A stretch of 5,181 nt of DNA from Comamonadaceae bacterium (GCA_947457975.1 CANGYC010000186.1:1-5181), one strand, 5' to 3'. Shown: positions 1-5,181, counted from the first letter of the stretch. Numbers and translations: made by a program. The notes: a model not told the origin generated them from the letters alone.

Positions 1-499
1 CCTGCTGCTGGGCCTGGGCGGTCTTCTGATGGTGGTGTGGCGCAAGCTGATGGCCGGCACCGAGGTCTCTGCCCTGACGCTGACGGCCACGCTGCTGGCT
101 TTGCTGTCGATCACGGCCGGCACGCTCTACCAGAAACGCTTTTTGCAGCCCACCGATGTGCGCACGGCCAACCTGATCCAACTGGCCGCGGCTCTGGCGG
201 TCACTTTGCCTCTGAGCTGGCTCGAGCATGAGGCCGTCACCTGGAACGGGCCCTTTGTGGGCGCCATGGCTTGGGCGGTGCTCGTGCTGACCTTAGGCGG
301 CAGTTCCTTGCTGTATTTGCTCATCCAGCGGGGCGCAGCCACCGCGGTCACCAGCTTGCTGTACCTGGTGCCGCCCACCACGGCCATCATGGCTTGGTTT
401 TTGTTTGGTGAATTCATCACGGTCACCACTGTCGCTGGCACACTCCTGACCGCACTGGGCGTGGCTCTGGTGGTTCGCCAGCCGCGTTCACCTGTCTGA
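1..499 (+). CDS. EamA/DMT-family transporter, C-terminal part (5' end outside window)
   Basis: The reading frame is open from base 2 to the TGA at 497-499, giving 165 visible residues, so the start lies upstream of the window. The protein is very hydrophobic. It shows the end of one membrane segment (LLLGLGGLLMVVW) and then four more, ending in a short polar tail (RQPRSPV). Typical second-EamA-repeat features are visible: GTLYQKRF after a membrane segment, the stretch LTLGGSSLLYLLIQRGAA, and YLVPPTTAIMAWFLFGE near the end. Family members usually have ten membrane helices in two EamA repeats and act in the inner membrane, often as metabolite exporters. The substrate cannot be read from sequence. 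The dehydrogenase gene starts 21 bp downstream on the same strand, so the two are probably co-transcribed. The family call is firm; the substrate is unknown. Confidence 0.88.
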   Translation, partial: LLLGLGGLLMVVWRKLMAGTEVSALTLTATLLALLSITAGTLYQKRFLQPTDVRTANLIQLAAALAVTLPLSWLEHEAVTWNGPFVGAMAWAVLVLTLGGSSLLYLLIQRGAATAVTSLLYLVPPTTAIMAWFLFGEFITVTTVAGTLLTALGVALVVRQPRSPV

Positions 500-520
500 T
501 TCTTTTTTCTGAACTCTCCT

Positions 521-1621
521 ATGAACAAGCACACTGAAAAAAAACGCATCGCCGTCATCGCTGGGGACGGCATTGGCAAGGAAGTCATGCCCGAAGGCCT
601 CCGCGTGATGGAGGCGGCCGCCAGCAAGTTCAACATCGATCTGCATTTCGATCACTTCGATTTTTCAAGCTGGGACTATTTCGAAAAGCATGGCCAGATG
701 CTGCCCGATGACTGGAAAGACCAGATTGGCGGCCATGACGCGATCTATTTCGGCGCGGTGGGCTGGCCCGAGAAGATCGCCGACCATGTCTCGCTCTGGG
801 GTTCGCTGCTGATGTTCCGCCGCGAGTTCGATCAGTACATCAATCTGCGCCCCGCGCGCCTGATGCCCGGCGTGGTCTGCCCGGTGGTGCGCCGCGACGG
901 TAGCCCGCGTCAGCCTGGCGAGATCGATTTCTACATCGTGCGCGAGAACACCGAGGGCGAGTACTCCAGCATTGGCGGCAAGGCTTTCCCGGGCACCGAG
1001 CGCGAGTTTGTGGTGCAGGAGTCGGTGTTCACGCGCATCGGCACCGACCGCGTGCTCAAGTTCGCCTTCGAACTGGCGCAGTCACGTCCCAAGAAGCATC
1101 TGACCAGCGCCACCAAGTCCAATGGCATTTCGATTTCCATGCCTTACTGGGACGAACGGGTGGCCGAGATGGCCAAGGCTTACCCGGACATTCGCCTGGA
1201 CAAGTTCCACATCGACATCCTCACGGCGCACTTCGTGCAGCGTCCCGACTTCTTTGACGTGGTGGTGGCCAGCAACCTGTTTGGCGACATCCTGAGCGAC
1301 CTGGGTCCGGCCTGTACCGGCACCATCGGCATTGCGCCGAGCGCCAACCTCAATCCGGAAGGTAAATTTCCCTCGCTCTTCGAGCCGGTGCATGGCTCGG
1401 CGCCCGACATCGCAGGCCAATTCATTGCCAACCCCATCGGGCAGATCTGGTGCGGCGCGATGATGCTCGAGTTCCTTGGCCACAAGGCCGCACACGATGC
1501 GGTGCTTGGCGCCATCGAGACGGTGCTGCAACCTGGAAGCGGGGGGCCTCGCACCCCCGACCTGGGCGGCAGCGCCAAAACCCAGGACTTGGGCAAGGCC
1601 ATCGTTGACGCGCTGAATTGA
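521..1621 (+). CDS. ttuC: tartrate / D-malate dehydrogenase (decarboxylating, NAD-dependent)
   Basis: This 366-residue protein belongs to the isocitrate/isopropylmalate dehydrogenase superfamily and most resembles the tartrate dehydrogenase and E. coli DmlA branch. Family members oxidise tartrate or oxidatively decarboxylate D-malate in the cytoplasm, using NAD and a divalent metal. The N-terminal dinucleotide-fold motif IAGDGIGKEV lies at 13-22. Substrate-binding arginines are expected at R100, R110 (YINLRP) and R141 (RENTEGEYSS). The catalytic pair is Y148 and K199 (SATKSNG). Metal-binding aspartates are D232, D256 and D260 (SNLFGDILSD). HGSAPDIAG at 291-299 and IANP at 302-305 form the NAD-binding end. 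The residues FGAVGWP and DHVSLWGSLL favour tartrate/D-malate over isopropylmalate as substrate. Length is normal. ATG is the first start after the upstream gene's stop. No Shine-Dalgarno is visible, only a pyrimidine-rich stretch. The family is certain; whether tartrate or D-malate is preferred is not. Confidence 0.93.
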   Translation: MNKHTEKKRIAVIAGDGIGKEVMPEGLRVMEAAASKFNIDLHFDHFDFSSWDYFEKHGQMLPDDWKDQIGGHDAIYFGAVGWPEKIADHVSLWGSLLMFRREFDQYINLRPARLMPGVVCPVVRRDGSPRQPGEIDFYIVRENTEGEYSSIGGKAFPGTEREFVVQESVFTRIGTDRVLKFAFELAQSRPKKHLTSATKSNGISISMPYWDERVAEMAKAYPDIRLDKFHIDILTAHFVQRPDFFDVVVASNLFGDILSDLGPACTGTIGIAPSANLNPEGKFPSLFEPVHGSAPDIAGQFIANPIGQIWCGAMMLEFLGHKAAHDAVLGAIETVLQPGSGGPRTPDLGGSAKTQDLGKAIVDALN

Positions 1622-1673
1622 ATAATTCATGGTCTTGGTGCAGTTTTTCAGGGAAAACATGCCCGTGACACTC

Positions 1674-1703
1674 TTCAAGATCATTTTCAATTCGGCTTAG
1701 AAT
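1674..1703 (+). promoter_or_regulatory. putative sigma-70 promoter for the HU gene
   Basis: A good -10 box, TAGAAT (five of six consensus bases), lies at 1698-1703. A weak -35 candidate, TTCAAG, lies 18 bp upstream at 1674-1679. A better-looking GTGACA at 1665-1670 is too far away (27 bp). The expected transcription start is about 1709-1711. That makes a leader of roughly 155 nt before HU, beginning almost exactly at a perfect inverted repeat. The -10 box is convincing and the -35 is not. Confidence 0.55.
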
Positions 1704-1709
1704 CCGCCT

Positions 1710-1866
1710 CCGCGCCTGCTGAAGAGCTCGCTTTCAGGCGCGATTCGCCGACACCACACCGTCGGCCCTGATACGAACCTCCTTGAGGCCCCATTCCTCA
1801 TGCTGCCTTAAGCAGCAATGACCGAAGTAAGCCAAGACGTACTCCTAAAACACCCGAGGATTCACC
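1710..1866 (+). promoter_or_regulatory. long structured 5' leader of the HU gene
   Basis: This stretch holds no convincing gene but several short inverted repeats. Hairpin 1 pairs CGCGCCTG (1711-1718) with CAGGCGCG (1735-1742), with a possible inner helix of 1721-1724 with 1731-1734. Hairpin 2 pairs GCCGAC (1747-1752) with GTCGGC (1761-1766) around an 8-nt loop. A small hairpin CCTC/GAGG lies at 1778-1788. Hairpin 3 pairs TGCTGC (1801-1806) with GCAGCA (1812-1817) around CTTAA. The sequence ACCTCCTT at 1777-1784 equals the anti-Shine-Dalgarno core of 16S rRNA. TCCTC at 1795-1799 is complementary to the HU ribosome binding site. None of the hairpins has a terminator-like T-run. A role in mRNA stability or translational control is inference. 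I recognise no named riboswitch or Rfam family. Confidence 0.45.
1856..1860 (+). promoter_or_regulatory. ribosome binding site fixing the GTG start of HU
   Basis: GAGGA ends 6 nt before the GTG at 1867. This spacing is ideal and supports GTG as the true start. The N-terminus it gives ([17 protein letters not shown]) also matches the usual HU beginning. Confidence 0.8.
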
Positions 1867-2139
1867 GTGAACAAGACAGAACTGATTGAACACATTGCCA
1901 AGCATGCCGACATTTCCAAGGCTGCGGCCACACGCGCGCTGGAGTCCACCATCGGCGCCGTGAAGACCACCCTGAAGAAAGGCGGCACCGTGTCGCTGGT
2001 GGGTTTTGGTACCTTTGCCGTGGGCAAGCGGGCCGCTCGCACCGGCCGCAATCCCCGTACGGGCGCTGCGATTAAAATCAAAGCCGCCAAGGTTCCCAAG
2101 TTCCGTCCGGGCAAGGCCCTCAAGGACGCCTTGAACTGA
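1867..2139 (+). CDS. hupB: HU family DNA-binding protein
   Basis: This is a 90-residue nucleoid-associated protein of the HU/IHF family, with the normal full HU length. HU dimers bind and bend DNA without strong sequence preference and help compact the chromosome. The helical N-terminal half ([20 protein letters not shown]) forms the dimer core. VGFGTF at 45-50 leads into the beta-arm. RNPRTG at 61-66 is the conserved arm tip, where P63 intercalates between base pairs. The C-terminus [14 protein letters not shown] is characteristic. The uniform lysine/arginine pattern and lack of IHF-specific residues favour HU over IHF. Translation starts at GTG behind a good ribosome binding site and a long structured leader. 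tRNA-Val begins 26 bp after the stop, and ppiD follows, as in the conserved hupB-ppiD neighbourhood. The family call is very safe; the hupB label rests on context. Confidence 0.96.
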   Translation: MNKTELIEHIAKHADISKAAATRALESTIGAVKTTLKKGGTVSLVGFGTFAVGKRAARTGRNPRTGAAIKIKAAKVPKFRPGKALKDALN

Positions 2140-2165
2140 GGATCTGCATTCGTCAAGTTGAGGTG

Positions 2166-2241
2166 GGGTGCTTAGCTCAGTTGGTAGAGCGGCGCCCTTA
2201 CAAGGCGTAGGTCGGGGGTTCGAGCCCCTCAGCACCCACCA
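2166..2241 (+). tRNA. tRNA-Val (anticodon UAC)
   Basis: A full 76-nt cloverleaf can be folded by eye. The acceptor stem pairs GGGTGCT (2166-2172) with AGCACCC (2231-2237). The D-arm is GCTC AGTTGGTA GAGC. The anticodon stem 2192-2196 pairs with 2204-2208, with loop CTTACAA and anticodon TAC at 2199-2201. The T-arm is GGGGG TTCGAGC CCCTC. The discriminator is A2238 and the CCA (2239-2241) is encoded in the gene. No clear promoter fits in the 26 bp after HU, so it is probably made from the HU transcript and released by RNase processing. Confidence 0.97.
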
Positions 2242-2254
2242 GCAGCTTCACATG

Positions 2255-2283
2255 AAAAGGCGAACGTGAGGTTCGCCTTTTTT
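2255..2283 (+). terminator. intrinsic terminator of the HU / tRNA-Val unit
   Basis: GGCGAAC (2259-2265) and GTTCGCC (2271-2277) form a perfect 7-bp stem around GTGAG, followed by six Ts (2278-2283). The four As before the stem pair with the first Ts, so the hairpin can extend and may also stop transcription on the opposite strand. It sits 13 nt after the tRNA CCA end. Confidence 0.92.
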
Positions 2284-2326
2284 GCGTCAGAACGGCTTGA
2301 TATTCACAGGGCGCATGTCTGCCCAC

Positions 2327-2330
2327 AGGA
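2327..2330 (+). promoter_or_regulatory. ribosome binding site choosing the ppiD start
   Basis: AGGA ends 7 nt before ATG 2338. This argues against the in-frame upstream start codon at 2266, which lies inside the terminator loop and would add 24 residues foreign to the family before the membrane anchor. Confidence 0.75.
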
Positions 2331-2337
2331 AAACACC

Positions 2338-4257
2338 ATGTTCGATTTCGTTCGCAAGCACAACAAGATCATGATGGGCGTGCTGTTCCTGCTCATCGTG
2401 CCGTCCTTCGTCCTGCTGGGCCTGAACGATTACAGCCGGGCGGATGCCAAAACCGTGGTGGCCAAGGTCGATGGCCGAGACATCACGCAGGCCGAATGGG
2501 ATGACGCTCACCGCAACGAGATTGATCGCCTGCGTGCGGCCATGCCGCAGCTCGACGTCAAGCTGCTCGATACGCCTCAGGCCCGCTTCGGCACCCTGGA
2601 CCGCCTGGTGCGCGAACGGGTGCTCGCCGCAGCTGCCGACAAGCTCGGCCTGACGGCCAGCAACCAGCGCCTGGCCCTTGAACTGCAAAACAATCCGCAG
2701 ATTGCGATGCTGCGCAAGGCCGATGGCACCCTGGACCTCGAGAAATACCAGCAGCTCTTGCGCGCCCAAGGCATGAATTCGGACATGTTTGAGGCCAGTG
2801 TGCGTGCCGAGATGTCGGCCAGGCAGGTGCTTGAGGGCGTGGGCGCCACTGCCGTGGTCTCCAATGCCGCGGCTGACACGGCTCTTGGCGCTTATTTCGA
2901 AAAGCGCGCCGTCAAACTGGTGCGGTTCAAGCCCTCTGACTTTGCCCGTAAGCTCCAGCCCAGCGACGCCGACCTGGAGCAGTTCTACCAGGCCAACACC
3001 CGCCTTTTCATGGCGCCTGAGTCGGCCGATGTGGAGTACCTGGTCCTCAACGCCGAGGCTGTAGCCCAGTCCCTGGTGGTCAATGAGTCGGACCTGCGCA
3101 CGTACTACGAGCAAAACGCACAGCGTCTGGCAGCCAAGGAAGAGCGCCGCGCCAGCCACATTCTGTTGACTTCGCCACAGTCGGCGTCTGCCGCCCAGCG
3201 CGAAGCCGCCAAGGCCAAAGCTATCGCCCTGCTCAGCGAGTTGAGGAAATCGCCCGACAGCTTTGCGGCTCTGGCACGCAAGAACTCTGAAGACCCGGAT
3301 TCCGCCGGTAACGGCGGAGATTTGGGCTACTCCTCCCGCGGCGGCATGATCAAGCCCCTGGAGGATGCCGTGTTTGCCCTCAAAAAGGGGGAGCTCAGCG
3401 AGGTGGTGGAGAGTGAGTTCGGCTACCACCTGGTTCGGCTCACGGACATCAAGCAGCCCAAGCAGCGCAGCTTTGAAGAAATGAAGGCCGAGTTGTCCGC
3501 TGAGCTCAAGAAGCAGCAGCTCCAAAAGAAATACGCCGAAGCTGCCGAGCAGTTCGCCAACACCGTGTATGAGCAGCCCGACAGCCTTGCGCCTGCGGCC
3601 GACAAGCTCAAGCTCAAAGTGCAGACGGCCAGCAACTTGAGCCGCACTGCCGTCCCGGATGCCAAGTCGCCCCTGACTCACCCCAAGCTTCAGGCGGCGC
3701 TGTTTTCGCCAGAAGCCACCGAAAAGAAGCGCAACACCGAGGCCATCGATATCGGCGGGGGCACACTTGTCGCTGCTCGCGTGCTCAATTACACGCCAGC
3801 GCGTGCCAGGCCCCTCTCGGAAGTCAAGGACCAGGTCAAGGCCCGCTGGCTGGCCAGTCGCAGTGCTGAAGAAGCCCGCAAGGAGGGCGAGGCCCGGCTC
3901 GCGGCTTGGCAGGCCAAGCCGTCGGAGGCTCAATTGCCTGAGTCGGCCATTCTGTCTCGCGCCGAGTCACGCAATGTGCCTCAGCCCATCCTTGATGCAG
4001 TTCTGCGTGCCGATCCTGCCAAGTTGCCCGCGCTCCAGGGGGTTGACCTGGGCGAATTGGGCTATGTGGTGCTGCAGGTCGAGAAGGTCCTGCCGCGTGA
4101 GGTCCGGGACGAGAACCAGGCTCGCCAGGCTCGTGGCCAGTACACCCAGTGGTGGACCTCCGCCGAAGGTCTGGCCTATTACAAGTGGCTGCATGACAGG
4201 TTCAAGGCCGTGATCAAGGTCCCAAAGCCTGAGCCGCAGGCTGCGCCAAAGGCTTGA
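2338..4257 (+). CDS. ppiD: PpiD-type periplasmic folding chaperone (SurA-like N-domain, parvulin domain)
   Basis: This 639-residue protein has the usual PpiD length and start (MFDFVRKHNKIMMG). Positive residues at 6-10 precede one membrane helix at about 11-29 (GVLFLLIVPSFVLLGL), so the protein should be anchored in the inner membrane with its bulk in the periplasm. A SurA-like chaperone region follows at about 40-180. A parvulin (PPIC) domain spans about 267-372: ASHILL at 272-277, SED at 317-319, GGDLGYSSRGGMIKPLEDAVFAL, and GYHLV at 362-366. A C-terminal helical region ends in a Pro/Lys/Ala-rich tail. I see no cysteine anywhere, which suits an oxidising compartment. PpiD helps newly exported outer-membrane and periplasmic proteins leave the Sec translocon. 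The gene lies after HU and tRNA-Val but beyond a terminator. No clear promoter is visible in the 54 bp between; TTGATA at 2297 has no matching -10. Confidence 0.95.
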   Translation: MFDFVRKHNKIMMGVLFLLIVPSFVLLGLNDYSRADAKTVVAKVDGRDITQAEWDDAHRNEIDRLRAAMPQLDVKLLDTPQARFGTLDRLVRERVLAAAADKLGLTASNQRLALELQNNPQIAMLRKADGTLDLEKYQQLLRAQGMNSDMFEASVRAEMSARQVLEGVGATAVVSNAAADTALGAYFEKRAVKLVRFKPSDFARKLQPSDADLEQFYQANTRLFMAPESADVEYLVLNAEAVAQSLVVNESDLRTYYEQNAQRLAAKEERRASHILLTSPQSASAAQREAAKAKAIALLSELRKSPDSFAALARKNSEDPDSAGNGGDLGYSSRGGMIKPLEDAVFALKKGELSEVVESEFGYHLVRLTDIKQPKQRSFEEMKAELSAELKKQQLQKKYAEAAEQFANTVYEQPDSLAPAADKLKLKVQTASNLSRTAVPDAKSPLTHPKLQAALFSPEATEKKRNTEAIDIGGGTLVAARVLNYTPARARPLSEVKDQVKARWLASRSAEEARKEGEARLAAWQAKPSEAQLPESAILSRAESRNVPQPILDAVLRADPAKLPALQGVDLGELGYVVLQVEKVLPREVRDENQARQARGQYTQWWTSAEGLAYYKWLHDRFKAVIKVPKPEPQAAPKA

Positions 4258-4264
4258 GTTTGTC

Positions 4265-4294
4265 TCGAGACCTGCCTCGACTTGAGGCTATAAT
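4265..4294 (+). promoter_or_regulatory. sigma-70 promoter of tRNA-His
   Basis: A perfect -10 box, TATAAT, lies at 4289-4294. TCGAGA (4265-4270) matches four of six -35 bases at 18-bp spacing. Transcription should start near 4301, only a few bases before the tRNA at 4305. The promoter begins 8 bp after the ppiD stop codon. Confidence 0.72.
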
Positions 4295-4304
4295 TTGAAG
4301 TTCT

Positions 4305-4381
4305 GGTGGCTGTAGCTCAGTTGGTAGAGTCCAGGATTGTGATTCCTGTCGTCGTGGGTTCGAGTCCCATCAGCCACCCCA
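4305..4381 (+). tRNA. tRNA-His (anticodon GUG)
   Basis: This is a 77-nt cloverleaf with the histidine hallmark: an extra 5' G (position -1, base 4305) facing discriminator C73 (4378). The acceptor stem pairs GTGGCTG (4306-4312) with CAGCCAC (4371-4377). Anticodon stem CAGGA/TCCTG encloses TTGTGAT, with anticodon GTG at 4339-4341. The T-arm is GTGGG TTCGAGT CCCAT. CCA is encoded at 4379-4381. The D-stem is closed by a G10-U25 wobble. It has its own promoter and terminator, so it is a single-gene unit. Confidence 0.97.
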
Positions 4382-4429
4382 GAAATCCTCCGTGTTTTGG
4401 CTTTTCATGGCCAATGCGCTCAGCCTAAC

Positions 4430-4452
4430 GGACCCTTTCAAGGGTCCTTTTT
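4430..4452 (+). terminator. intrinsic terminator of tRNA-His
   Basis: GGACCCT (4430-4436) and AGGGTCC (4441-4447) form a perfect 7-bp stem with a TTCA loop, followed by five Ts and then GTTT. It lies about 50 nt after the tRNA. There is no T-run on the other side, so it works in the + direction. Confidence 0.9.
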
Positions 4453-4616
4453 GTTTCCTCTTCAACCCCGGCCACCCCGATCATTCCCGAGAGTCCATTG
4501 GCGCCACGGTCTGGGGCCTGCTTTGCGTCACATCATTCAGCCCTGAGATCTCTTCGCCCCTTTTGCGGCGCCGGCCTGAAGCATGCGAGCCTTCTTCAGC
4601 CTTTGGGATCGATATG

Positions 4617-4644
4617 AACAAGAGCCGCCTTCGAGGCTTTTGTT
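4617..4644 (+). terminator. possible second terminator-like hairpin
   Basis: AACAAGAGCC (4617-4626) can pair with GGCTTTTGTT (4635-4644) over 10 bp with one G-U pair. An alternative shorter stem is GCCT/AGGC at 4627-4637, followed by TTTTGTTGTTG. The T-run is broken by Gs and lies inside the longer stem, so terminator activity is uncertain. It could be a backup terminator for the tRNA-His unit. Confidence 0.35.
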
Positions 4645-4720
4645 GTTGATGCCCTCCCTTTTCCATGGCGAATCTCGTTGACTTGGCGATACATCTGGGT
4701 GTCGTTCAGGTGGAAAAGAT

Positions 4721-4747
4721 TTGATAACAAGTGTTGTTTTGTGTAAT
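4721..4747 (+). promoter_or_regulatory. weak candidate promoter for the bactofilin-like gene
   Basis: TTGATA (4721-4726) and TGTAAT (4742-4747) each match five of six consensus bases. The spacing is only 15 bp, which is short for sigma-70. No better pair was seen in the gap. Confidence 0.25.
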
Positions 4748-4795
4748 GATGAGGGAATCAATGCTGTTGTTCTCCAGCAGGGCAACGCTTTCCTT

Positions 4796-4800
4796 GGAGG
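4796..4800 (+). promoter_or_regulatory. strong ribosome binding site before a TTG start
   Basis: GGAGG ends 6 nt before TTG 4807. It is the best ribosome binding site in the window. No ATG or GTG lies at a suitable distance in the matching frame, so it fixes the TTG as the start. Confidence 0.78.
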
Positions 4801-4806
4801 TTTATC

Positions 4807-5181
4807 TTGGCCGGCAATAATTATTCTGGGAAGGACGATGTCCCGGGAAGTCTGATCGTGGGTGAGGGCGTGAAGGTGGTAGGCAAGCTGGTGGTCCCCG
4901 GCTTGGCTGTCATCAATGGAGGTCTGGAGGGCGAACTCGAGGCTGATGAGCTCTTGGTCGGTCCCCGCGGTTTTCTTTCTGGCCAGGTGCGCGTGCGCAC
5001 GGCTGATATCCACGGCGCTACCCACGATACGCTGGAAGCCACCGAATTCTTGTGTGTACGCAGCACAGGTCAGGTGCATGGCAAGGCCCGCTATGGCGAG
5101 GTCGAGATTGAGAAGGGCGGCATCATTCGCGGTGCCATCGCCCCAGTTGGCAGCGGCGATATAGCTGCAGTCCAGATCACG
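4807..5181 (+). CDS. bactofilin-like polymer-forming protein (3' end outside window)
   Basis: The frame is open from TTG 4807 to the window end, giving 125 residues with no stop. After a short polar N-terminus (MAGNNYSGKDDVPG) the protein shows the repeating V-x-G-x-V/L pattern of bactofilins (DUF583, polymer-forming cytoskeletal family). Examples are SLIVGEGVKVVGKLVV at 15-30, GGLEGELEADELLVG at 38-52, VRTADIHGATHDTLEA at 63-78, and VHGKARYGEVEIEKGGIIRG at 90-109. This regular valine/isoleucine and glycine spacing builds a right-handed beta-helix that polymerises end to end, usually at the inner face of the membrane. Roles in the family include cell shape, stalk or cell-wall enzyme placement; which applies here cannot be told. 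The gene stands alone after the tRNA-His unit. C83 is one odd residue inside the repeat. The family call is good; the start is supported by its ribosome binding site. Confidence 0.82.
   Translation, partial: MAGNNYSGKDDVPGSLIVGEGVKVVGKLVVPGLAVINGGLEGELEADELLVGPRGFLSGQVRVRTADIHGATHDTLEATEFLCVRSTGQVHGKARYGEVEIEKGGIIRGAIAPVGSGDIAAVQIT

Larger units (their letters stand above)
4453..4806 (+). other. gap of about 350 bp with no convincing gene
   Basis: I find no protein or RNA gene here that I can support. Short open frames lack a ribosome binding site and resemble no family I know. The stretch does contain inverted repeats. CTGAAG (4576-4581) pairs with CTTCAG (4594-4599), flanked by GG/CC. A longer hairpin lies at 4617-4644. 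The 3' part from about 4720 is more AT-rich and probably holds the promoter and leader of the bactofilin-like gene. Confidence 0.5.

Noticed and set aside
1538..1557. G-run and C-run that could form a hairpin near the dehydrogenase 3' end
   Set aside because: It lies inside the coding sequence and encodes the family-typical glycine-rich GPRTPDLGG segment; no T-run follows.
1614..1629. Inverted repeat TGAATT/AATTCA across the dehydrogenase stop codon
   Set aside because: The stem is AT-only apart from one G-C pair and no T-run follows directly, so it is unlikely to be a terminator.
1082..1690. Minus-strand frames opposite the dehydrogenase gene
   Set aside because: They are shadow frames of a strongly conserved enzyme gene, with no family resemblance of their own.
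2266..2337. Longer ppiD form starting at 2266
   Set aside because: The start lies inside the terminator hairpin, has no ribosome binding site, and would put 24 non-family residues before the membrane anchor.
2287..3933. A 548-codon open frame on the minus strand opposite ppiD
   Set aside because: It is a mirror of a GC-rich coding sequence. Its product is leucine/glycine/histidine-rich with no recognisable motif, and the + strand gene is certain.
4392..4649. An 85-codon + strand frame after tRNA-His
   Set aside because: It runs straight through the tRNA-His terminator, lacks a ribosome binding site and its composition does not look like a protein.
4665..4724. A 19-residue frame (ATG 4665) in the gap
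   Set aside because: It has no ribosome binding site and no recognisable sequence; this length is expected by chance.
4537..5079. A 180-codon minus-strand frame across the gap and the bactofilin-like gene
   Set aside because: It has no recognisable motif and overlaps a + strand gene that has a strong ribosome binding site and clear family pattern.

Overview
The window comes from a GC-rich betaproteobacterium. The closest fit is the Burkholderiales, probably the Comamonadaceae. This rests on the protein sequence style, the HU to ppiD gene order, and the TAGAAT and TATAAT promoter boxes in front of stable-RNA and HU genes. It is inference from recognised families, not a database match. Every supported gene lies on the + strand.

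Layout. Bases 1-499 hold the 3' end of a drug/metabolite transporter (EamA/DMT family). After 21 bp comes a complete tartrate/D-malate dehydrogenase of the decarboxylating beta-hydroxyacid dehydrogenase family (521-1621). A 245-bp gap carries a promoter and a long, structured leader for an HU-type DNA-binding protein (1867-2139, GTG start). A tRNA-Val(UAC) follows only 26 bp after HU, and a strong intrinsic terminator closes that unit. Next is a complete PpiD-type membrane-anchored periplasmic chaperone with a parvulin domain (2338-4257). A tRNA-His(GUG) with its own promoter and terminator follows (4305-4452). A gap of about 350 bp with no convincing gene then leads to the 5' part of a bactofilin-like, polymer-forming protein (4807 to beyond the window end). 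That gene starts with TTG, so it is easy to miss.

How the parts relate. The transporter and dehydrogenase look like one transcription unit, perhaps for handling a hydroxy-dicarboxylic acid; the substrate pairing is inference. HU followed by PpiD is a conserved proteobacterial neighbourhood (E. coli has lon-hupB-ppiD). Here a tRNA gene and a terminator separate the two, and lon is not directly upstream. HU and tRNA-Val probably share a transcript. PpiD and the bactofilin-like protein act in the envelope or cytoskeleton and show no sequence link to each other.

No mobile element, CRISPR array, phage gene or clearly new system is visible. This is mostly ordinary core genome. The points most worth a second look are the HU leader (stacked hairpins plus a copy of the 16S anti-Shine-Dalgarno core) and the TTG-started bactofilin-like gene.
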